Below, piece after piece: positions 58,115-64,000 of a DNA stretch of 64,000 bases. Location: the NCBI RefSeq assembly GCF_900176255.2, contig NZ_FXEG02000003.1, positions 434,001 to 498,000 of the forward strand. The letters run 5' to 3'. How positions within the stretch are numbered: position 1 is the first letter of the stretch; every line of letters begins with the position of its first letter. The notes beneath the pieces were generated by a model. That model made no database searches, had not been told where the DNA came from, and worked only from the letters and a program-made list of their open reading frames with translations. A program made the translations under genes and the position numbers. This DNA is from Mycobacterium ahvazicum. Its GTDB lineage: Bacteria > Actinomycetota > Actinomycetes > Mycobacteriales > Mycobacteriaceae.

Positions 58115-58731
58115 CGACGGCAGGACCGGCGCGCAACCGCGTCTCACCGGTGGGCGTGATCATCGCCGTTCCCGGCCGGGGCGCCTGGATGGGCAACCGC
58201 GGGCGTCTGCACGAAGGCCGCGCCAGCCGCGACGTCGTTCGCAACCATCAGCACAAGACCTGGATTACCTGTGTGCTGTCGTTCCGGGGCCGCCGAGTGG
58301 CGCAGTGGGAACCCAACCGCTACACGCCGCTGTTCTTCCTCGACGAGGCGGTGGCGCTGGCTGCCGGACATCGCCCGTGCGGCGAATGCCGGCAACGCGA
58401 CTACCTGACCTATCGATCGTTATGGGTCGAAACACGTTGCGGGACAAAACCTTATGCCAAAGAAATGGACACCCAGCTACACCGAGAACGGCGCGACAAG
58501 ACCGGCCACCGCGCCCGTTGGATCGATCTGCCCGACGGGGCATTCGTCGCCACAGATTCCGGTCCAGCCGTCGTCGTCGGCGGTCACCTCGCGGCCTGGG
58601 ACCAAGACAACACGTACCGGCACAAGTTACTTCGGCCCGTAAGCGGTCAGGCCACGGTGCTCACCCCGCCGTCCACAGTGCGAATCTTGCGCGCCGGATA
58701 CCCCGTTCAGATTGATGACGCGGCCCGCTAG
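58111..58731 (+). CDS. Ada-N-like Cys-cluster protein
   Basis: A 206-residue protein of an uncharacterised family. The segment FLDEAVALAAGHRPCGECRQ (C90-x2-C93) closely resembles the Zn-binding region of the Ada N-domain, where ALAAGFRPCKRCQP supplies two of four ligands. An upstream cysteine, C54 in WITCVLS, could match the methyl-accepting Cys of Ada; the fourth ligand is replaced or supplied elsewhere (C110). The remainder is unassigned. Its start overlaps Ogt2 as ATGA. I infer a metal-bound DNA-contacting or sensing protein; other metal-binding roles are possible. Confidence 0.72.
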   Translation: MTTAGPARNRVSPVGVIIAVPGRGAWMGNRGRLHEGRASRDVVRNHQHKTWITCVLSFRGRRVAQWEPNRYTPLFFLDEAVALAAGHRPCGECRQRDYLTYRSLWVETRCGTKPYAKEMDTQLHRERRDKTGHRARWIDLPDGAFVATDSGPAVVVGGHLAAWDQDNTYRHKLLRPVSGQATVLTPPSTVRILRAGYPVQIDDAAR

Positions 58732-58804
58732 CCCCCCGGGGCAACAACGTTCCCGCTGTGTATGGTCAAAATGGCCTGCCGGCGTAAGGGGACAGAGAAC
58801 ACCC

Positions 58805-59737
58805 ATGGCGAATGCCCTGCCCGAGGATGCCTTCACCGGACCACAAGCCGTGGATCCCGATCTGCGTAAGGTGGCCCGCCTGCTGCCCCGGGGATACGCC
58901 CTGCATCGCGGGTACAAGGTTCAGCGAGCCGTCATGGGTGTCCTGGGCAACGCCGGCCGGCTCCGCGATGTACCGGTGGTCGCGGTCAACAAACACGTCA
59001 AAGTCCGCATGCATCGTCCGGCGGGCCTCCCCGAGCGGGCACCCGCGCTGCTGTGGATCCATGGCGGCGGCACCATCATGGGAACGCCCGTCCAGGATGA
59101 CAAGTTCTGCCGCAAGCTATCTCGTCTCACCGGCGTCGCGGTGGCAGCCGTCAAATACCGCCTCGCACCCGAGCACCCGTACCCGACACCGGTCGACGAC
59201 TGCTATGCGGCGCTGCGGTGGCTCGCCCGCCAGCCGTGGGTCAACCCCGAGCGAATCGCTGTCGGCGGCGCAAGCGCCGGTGGACATTTCGCCGCAGCAC
59301 TGGCCCAACGCGCACACGACCGCAGCGACGTCAAAATCGCCTACCAGATGCTGGTCTATCCCATGCTCGACGATCGCACCGGCGCGAATGGGGACGGCCG
59401 CAAGCGCATCATGTGGACCGAAGACGATAACCAGCAGGCGTGGCGGTGGTACCTCGACGGAGCGGATCCCATCGTGGCGGCCCCGGGGCGTCGAACGGAC
59501 CTGTCCGGGCTACCGCCGGCGTGGATCGGCGTTGGGACGTTGGACCTCTTCTATCAGGAGTGCCTCGATTACGCGCGGCGGTTGCGCGAGGCGGGCGTAC
59601 CCGTCCACGAGGAAATCGCCCCCGGCGCGTTTCACGCGTTCGACAACATCGTGGAGAAGGCGCCGATCTCGGCGAAGTTCTTCGCCAGCCAGCGCGATCA
59701 TCTCTGGGCCGCTTTGGCGTCGCCGGCCGAGGATTAG
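58805..59737 (+). CDS. HSL-type alpha/beta hydrolase (Lip family)
   Basis: A 310-residue esterase or lipase of the hormone-sensitive-lipase family. The oxyanion motif is HGGG (WIHGGGTIMG), the nucleophile motif is GASAGG, and the acid and His are in GTLDLFYQ and PGAFHAFD. Substrates are short to medium esters. ATG 58805 fits the family. It is followed by a TetR gene on the same strand. Confidence 0.9.
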   Translation: MANALPEDAFTGPQAVDPDLRKVARLLPRGYALHRGYKVQRAVMGVLGNAGRLRDVPVVAVNKHVKVRMHRPAGLPERAPALLWIHGGGTIMGTPVQDDKFCRKLSRLTGVAVAAVKYRLAPEHPYPTPVDDCYAALRWLARQPWVNPERIAVGGASAGGHFAAALAQRAHDRSDVKIAYQMLVYPMLDDRTGANGDGRKRIMWTEDDNQQAWRWYLDGADPIVAAPGRRTDLSGLPPAWIGVGTLDLFYQECLDYARRLREAGVPVHEEIAPGAFHAFDNIVEKAPISAKFFASQRDHLWAALASPAED

Positions 59738-59772
59738 CCGGGCTAAGCGCGCCTCTTAACGAGCTAGTTGAC

Positions 59773-59794
59773 TGCAAAATGTGCAGAACGTGCA
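59773..59794. promoter_or_regulatory. Triple TGCA operator upstream of TetR
   Basis: TGCA-N5-TGCA-N5-TGCA with exact 9-bp steps (59773, 59782, 59791). It overlaps TTGACT at 59768 and ends 11 bp before the TetR ATG. The same layout occurs before mmpS. Confidence 0.7.
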
Positions 59795-59805
59795 ACTATG
59801 GGGGT

Positions 59806-60414
59806 ATGGCCAACCCGATGGGACTGCGTGAGCGGCGTCGCCGCGAAACCAGCGCAGACATCCGCGACGCCGCGGTGCGGTTGGCCCTCGAGCGCGGCTT
59901 CGACAAGGTGACCATCGAGGAAATCTGCGCCGAAGCCGGAATCTCGACGCGCACGTTCTTCAACTACTTCCCGAATAAAGAGTCCGCCATCGCCTATGGC
60001 CCCTCGGACATTCCAGCCGAGTTGGTCGCGGATTTCGTCGCGGCCGGTCCCGCCCGCTACTCCGTCGTGCTGGCCGAGCTGATCACCCTGGCAGCGCACC
60101 ATCTGCGCGACGTGCCGCCACTGCGCGAGCAGGCGGCCCACATGCTCGAACTCGCCAAAACCTCCCCCGCGGTGTTGGCCGCGTTCCTCGCGGACCTGGA
60201 GCGCTTTCAGCTTCAGCTGACCGACATCATCGTGCGCCGCCAGGACATGAAGCCGGACGACGAGATGGCCGCCTTGATTTCCGCGCTGGCACTGACCGCG
60301 GTACGTTCCGGCCTCGAAAAGTGGGCAAGTAGCGAACCGGTGGATCCCGACGACACGCCGATGCCGTATGTCGAGCGGGCCGCCGCGCTGGTGAACAGCA
60401 TCTTCACCGAGTGA
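59806..60414 (+). CDS. TetR-family regulator of mmpS-mmpL
   Basis: A 202-residue regulator. The helix-turn-helix is TIEEICAEAGISTRTFFNYFPNKE, about residues 33-56. The C-terminal domain is helical with no named family. It lies upstream of mmpS-mmpL on the same strand, and both its own promoter and that of mmpS carry TGCA triplets with 9-bp steps, so it probably represses itself and the exporter. ATG 59806 may be the transcript start as well, since AACTAT lies 7 nt before it. Confidence 0.88.
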   Translation: MANPMGLRERRRRETSADIRDAAVRLALERGFDKVTIEEICAEAGISTRTFFNYFPNKESAIAYGPSDIPAELVADFVAAGPARYSVVLAELITLAAHHLRDVPPLREQAAHMLELAKTSPAVLAAFLADLERFQLQLTDIIVRRQDMKPDDEMAALISALALTAVRSGLEKWASSEPVDPDDTPMPYVERAAALVNSIFTE

Positions 60415-60433
60415 TCTGAAACACCGCGGGCAA

Positions 60434-60466
60434 ATCTTGCATGATCTGCAAGATATGCAGATCATG
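60434..60466. promoter_or_regulatory. Overlapping palindromes upstream of mmpS, candidate TetR operators
   Basis: Two perfect inverted repeats overlap: ATCTTGCA-N5-TGCAAGAT (60434-60454) and CATGATCTGCA-N5-TGCAGATCATG (60440-60466). The three TGCA cores step by 9 bp, as in the TetR promoter. A TAGTAT -10-like element follows at 60467. Confidence 0.8.
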
Positions 60467-60609
60467 TAGTATGCGCTGGTGGCGGTGTTCGGGGACGCTC
60501 CCCGGCAAGGGCCGACCCCGATGCTGACTCAAGCGGCCGGTGCGCTCGAGGGTCCGCGAGTCATGCGGGCGGTGGCCACACGATGGTGACGAGAAAAGGA
60601 CTCACGTAG

Positions 60610-61044
60610 TTGTTGCTATCGAAGATTGTGCGCAACGCCTGGTTGCCGCTCTTGATCGTGGCGGTGGTGGTGGTCGGTGGTTTCGCCGTGGTCCGGGTCA
60701 AGTCCTTCTTCGGCGCCAACGACACCGGCGTCCTGACGAGTCCGCGGCTCGACGACTCCAAGCCGTTCAAACCCAAGGTCGTCAAGTACGAAGTCTTCGG
60801 CTCGGCGAGCCACGCGAACGTGAACTACCTGGATCTGTCGGCCGACCCGCAGCGGATCGACGGTGCGCCGTTGCCCTGGACGATGGTCCTCAAGACCACC
60901 GCTCCGTCGGTCTTCCCAAATCTTTCGGCGCAAAGCGACGGTGACTACCTCGGGTGCCGCATCACCATCGATGACGAAATCAAAGACGAGAAGATAACCA
61001 CCGGCGTGCACGCCCTGACCTTCTGCCTGGTGAAATCCGCATGA
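60610..61044 (+). CDS. mmpS: MmpS-family membrane accessory protein
   Basis: A 144-residue MmpS protein: one membrane helix (about residues 10-30) and a periplasmic domain with [17 protein letters not shown] and [13 protein letters not shown], then [13 protein letters not shown]. MmpS partners stabilise MmpL exporters. TTG 60610 is preceded by GAGAAAAGGA. Its stop overlaps the mmpL start as ATGA. Confidence 0.94.
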   Translation: MLLSKIVRNAWLPLLIVAVVVVGGFAVVRVKSFFGANDTGVLTSPRLDDSKPFKPKVVKYEVFGSASHANVNYLDLSADPQRIDGAPLPWTMVLKTTAPSVFPNLSAQSDGDYLGCRITIDDEIKDEKITTGVHALTFCLVKSA

Positions 61045-63941
61045 GTACAACGTTTAACGACGCCCGCACCGACGCGCTCCCGACCGCCGCAGCGCCGGTG
61101 CGGGAGAAGATCCCGCGCTTCATCCGGAAATTCGCCGTACTGATCATCCTGGGTTGGATCGCACTGATCGCGGTGCTCAGCACGATCGTCCCCGACCTGG
61201 ACACGGTCGGGAAGATGCGCTCGGTCTCGATGGCCCCCGACGATGCGCAATCGGTGGTCGCGACAAAGCGCATGGGCGCTGAGTTCAAGGAGTACAAGTC
61301 CAACAGCTCGATCATGATCGTTCTCGAGGGGCAACAGCCGCTCGGCGCCGATGCCCACGCCTACTACGACAAAATCGTTCAGAAGCTCGACGCCGACACC
61401 AAACACGTTGAGCACGTTCAGGACATGTGGAGTGACCCACTGACCGGGGCGGGTGCGCAGAGCAACGACGGCAAGGCCGCCTATGTCCAGGTCTATCTCG
61501 CCGGAAACCAAGGCGAGTCGCTGGCGAACGAGTCCGTCGAGTCGGTTCAGAACATCGTCAAAAGTGTGCCTCCACCCAACGGGGTGAAGGCGTACGTCAC
61601 CGGACCCGCCGCGCTCTCAGCCGACCAGCATGTGGCCGGTGACCGCAGCGTGCAAATCATCACGATGTGCACGTTCACCGTGATCATCGCGATGATGTTG
61701 CTGGTCTACCGTTCCATCGTCACAGTGCTGCTCACGCTGGTGATGGTGGTACTGGAACTGTCGGCCGCACGCGGAATGGTCGCGTTCCTGGGCTACTACA
61801 ACATCATTGGGCTGTCGACCTTCGCGACCAACCTGATCGTCACGTTGGCGATCGCAGCCGCCACGGACTACGCGATCTTTTTGATCGGCCGATATCAGGA
61901 AGCCCGAGGTAAGGGCGATTCCCGCGAAGACGCCTATTACGACATGTTCCATGGCACCGCGCATGTGGTGCTCGGCTCGGGCCTGACCATCGCCGGTGCG
62001 ACGTTCTGTCTGCACTTCACCAACCTGCCGTACTTCCAGACGCTGGGCATCCCGTTGGCCATCGGCATGGTGGTCGTGGTCCTGGCCGCGTTGACACTCG
62101 GGCCCGCGGTCATCACGGTGGCAACGCGCTTCGGTAAGACGCTCGAACCCAAGCGCACGCAGCGTATTCGGATGTGGCGCAAGATCGGCGCAGTTATCGT
62201 GCGGTGGCCCGGGCCGATCCTGGTCATGACGATCGGCATCGCACTCGTCGGCCTGCTGACACTGCCCGGGTACCGCACCAACTACAACGACCGCAATTAT
62301 CTGCCCGACGATCTGCCGGCCAACGAGGGATACGCCGCCGCCGATCGGCACTTTTCGCATGCACGCATGAATCCCGAAGTGCTGATGATCGAAAGCGACC
62401 ACGATCTGCGCAACTCCGCGGACTTCTTGGTCATCGACAAGATCGCCAAGACGATCTTCCGGGTGCCGGGAATCGGTCGCGTGCAGGCCATCACCAGGCC
62501 CGAGGGCACGCCGATCGAGCACACCTCGATCCCGTTCCAGATGAGCATGCAGGGCGTCACCCAGCAGATGAATCAGAAGTACCAAGAAGACCAGATGGCC
62601 GACATGCTCAAGCAGGCCGACATGATGCAGACGACGATCGACAGCATGACCAAGATGCAGAGCATCACCGTGCAGATGTCCAACGATATGCATCAGATGG
62701 TCAAGAAGATGCACGACATGACGATCGACATCAACGAATTACGTAACCACATGGCCGATTTCGAGGACTTCTTCCGGCCGATCCGCAGTTACCTCTACTG
62801 GGAAAAGCACTGCTTCGACATCCCGGTGTGCTGGTCACTGCGCTCGGTCTTCGACGGCCTCGACGGCATTGACACGATGACCGATGACATCGAGAGCCTG
62901 CTTCCGATCATGGACCATCTCGACACCCTGATGCCTCAGATGGTGGCGCTGATGCCGTCGATGATCGAGAACATGAAGGCCATGAAAACGACGATGCTGA
63001 CCATGTATTCGACCCAGAAGGGTCTGCAGGATCAGCAGAACGAGGCCCAGAAGAACGGCAACGCGATGGGCAAGGCGTTCGACGCGTCCAAGAATGACGA
63101 CTCGTTCTATCTGCCGCCGGAGATCTTCAACAACAACGAGTTCAAGAAAGGCATGAAGAACTTCATCTCCCCCGATGGCCACGCCGTGCGTTTCATCATC
63201 AGTCACGACGGCGATCCGATGTCGGCGGAAGGCATCGCGCATATCGCGGCGATCAAGAAGGCCGCCTACGAAGCGCTCAAGGGCACACCACTGGAGGGCT
63301 CCAAGATCTATCTCGGAGGCACCGCGGCAATTTACAAGGACCTCAGTGACGGCAACACCTATGACTTGCTGATCGCCGGAATAGCCTCACTCTGCTTGAT
63401 TTTCATCATCATGCTGATCATCACCCGAGGTGTGGTGGCCTCGGCGGTCATCGTCGGAACCGTCCTGCTTTCACTGGGCGCGTCGTTCGGACTGTCGGTG
63501 CTGATCTGGCAACACATCATCGGCATCGAGCTGCACTGGATGGTGTTGGCGATGTCGGTCATCATCCTGCTTGCCGTGGGCGCCGACTACAACTTGCTGC
63601 TGGTGGCGCGGTTCAAAGAAGAGATTCACGCCGGCCTGAACACCGGAATCATCCGGTCGATGGGCGGCACCGGTTCCGTCGTCACCTCGGCGGGGCTCGT
63701 CTTCGCCTTCACCATGATGACCATGGCGGTCAGCGAGCTGACCGTCATCGGACAGGTGGGTACTACGATCGGCCTGGGCTTGCTCTTCGACACGCTGATC
63801 GTGCGGTCGCTGATGACGCCGTCCATCGCGGCGCTGTTGGGCAAGTGGTTCTGGTGGCCGCAACGGGTGCGACAACGCCCGGTGCCATCGCCATGGCCGA
63901 AGCCGGCCACCGAACCCGAATCGGTAACCGCCGCTACGTAA
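61041..63941 (+). CDS. mmpL: MmpL-family RND transporter (MmpL4/MmpL5 type)
   Basis: A 966-residue proton-driven exporter with twelve helices and two porter domains. Proton-relay Asp-Tyr pairs are D276-Y277 (AATDYAIF) and D849-Y850 (GADYNLLL). The second periplasmic loop contains a Met/Gln-rich coiled coil (about residues 505-575) that is characteristic of the MmpL4/5 group. Members export siderophores, glycopeptidolipids or drugs; the substrate is not fixed here. The gene is coupled to mmpS and regulated by the TetR upstream. Confidence 0.95.
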   Translation: MSTTFNDARTDALPTAAAPVREKIPRFIRKFAVLIILGWIALIAVLSTIVPDLDTVGKMRSVSMAPDDAQSVVATKRMGAEFKEYKSNSSIMIVLEGQQPLGADAHAYYDKIVQKLDADTKHVEHVQDMWSDPLTGAGAQSNDGKAAYVQVYLAGNQGESLANESVESVQNIVKSVPPPNGVKAYVTGPAALSADQHVAGDRSVQIITMCTFTVIIAMMLLVYRSIVTVLLTLVMVVLELSAARGMVAFLGYYNIIGLSTFATNLIVTLAIAAATDYAIFLIGRYQEARGKGDSREDAYYDMFHGTAHVVLGSGLTIAGATFCLHFTNLPYFQTLGIPLAIGMVVVVLAALTLGPAVITVATRFGKTLEPKRTQRIRMWRKIGAVIVRWPGPILVMTIGIALVGLLTLPGYRTNYNDRNYLPDDLPANEGYAAADRHFSHARMNPEVLMIESDHDLRNSADFLVIDKIAKTIFRVPGIGRVQAITRPEGTPIEHTSIPFQMSMQGVTQQMNQKYQEDQMADMLKQADMMQTTIDSMTKMQSITVQMSNDMHQMVKKMHDMTIDINELRNHMADFEDFFRPIRSYLYWEKHCFDIPVCWSLRSVFDGLDGIDTMTDDIESLLPIMDHLDTLMPQMVALMPSMIENMKAMKTTMLTMYSTQKGLQDQQNEAQKNGNAMGKAFDASKNDDSFYLPPEIFNNNEFKKGMKNFISPDGHAVRFIISHDGDPMSAEGIAHIAAIKKAAYEALKGTPLEGSKIYLGGTAAIYKDLSDGNTYDLLIAGIASLCLIFIIMLIITRGVVASAVIVGTVLLSLGASFGLSVLIWQHIIGIELHWMVLAMSVIILLAVGADYNLLLVARFKEEIHAGLNTGIIRSMGGTGSVVTSAGLVFAFTMMTMAVSELTVIGQVGTTIGLGLLFDTLIVRSLMTPSIAALLGKWFWWPQRVRQRPVPSPWPKPATEPESVTAAT

Positions 63942-64000
63942 CCCACTCGGGCTGCGCGTCCGTCTGGACGGCGGAGAAGTCTTTGTGCCCCAGGCCGGCG

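Overview
The window is high-GC actinobacterial DNA and is almost certainly chromosomal Mycobacterium. The diagnostic genes are a furA-katG pair, an mmpS-mmpL operon, two cutinase-like secreted esterases, an L,D-transpeptidase of the LdtMt2 type, a DUF732 protein, two Tat-exported DUF1906 proteins, an F420-type luciferase-like oxidoreductase and an NlpC/P60 peptidoglycan hydrolase. No rRNA, tRNA, CRISPR array or insertion sequence was recognised. The species cannot be fixed by reading alone.

Layout. 0-3.8 kb: an envelope-type cluster (two methyltransferases, an alpha/alpha-barrel prenyltransferase-like protein, a GT4 glycosyltransferase). 4.1-8.6 kb: a TetR/SDR pair sharing an inverted-repeat operator, a decayed SRPBCC gene, an intact GMC oxidoreductase and an alpha/beta hydrolase broken by an in-frame TAG. 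8.6-14.2 kb: DUF1906, hydrolase, HxlR/CMD pair, katG and furA. 14.2-24.8 kb: Ldt, Rieske-flavoprotein, methyltransferase, PPOX, MOSC, redoxin, DMT permease, UGT and two cutinases. 25-29 kb: LLM oxidoreductase, G6P dehydrogenase and lactate permease. 29.2-39.7 kb: three c-di-GMP enzymes interleaved with small secreted proteins and a PLP decarboxylase. 39.8-46.9 kb: beta-propeller remnant, LGFP lipoprotein, second DUF1906, second GMC oxidoreductase, a SpoIIM-like membrane protein and an SGNH hydrolase. 47-54 kb: regulator-paired catabolic or redox modules (TetR/SDR, IclR/SnoaL/SDR, a COG0523 GTPase flanked by palindromes, LysR/AhpD-like). 54.2-58.7 kb: a SigH-like ECF sigma factor followed by a compact alkylation-repair island. 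58.8-64 kb: an esterase, then a TetR-controlled mmpS-mmpL exporter.

The most interesting unit is 54.9-58.7 kb. Two arms diverge from a 153-bp region. One arm encodes an O6-alkylguanine methyltransferase, a 2OG-Fe(II) dioxygenase and a nitroreductase. The other encodes an ECF sigma factor, a second O6-alkylguanine methyltransferase and a protein whose Cys cluster resembles the metal-binding N-domain of Ada, with overlapping reading frames. I read it as a possible split Ada-like adaptive response in which a sigma factor replaces the AraC domain; this is inference.

Regulatory signals visible by eye include candidate TetR operators at 4721-4745 and, with identical spacing, in front of both the TetR gene at 59806 and mmpS at 60610; a candidate IclR operator at 49375-49390; a Fur/Zur-like box at 51265-51279; a probable leaderless furA promoter; a terminator hairpin after katG; and three copies of a CGTCACTGTGACG palindrome around the COG0523 gene. 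Start codons were chosen from visible Shine-Dalgarno sequences and family N-termini, so several remain provisional.
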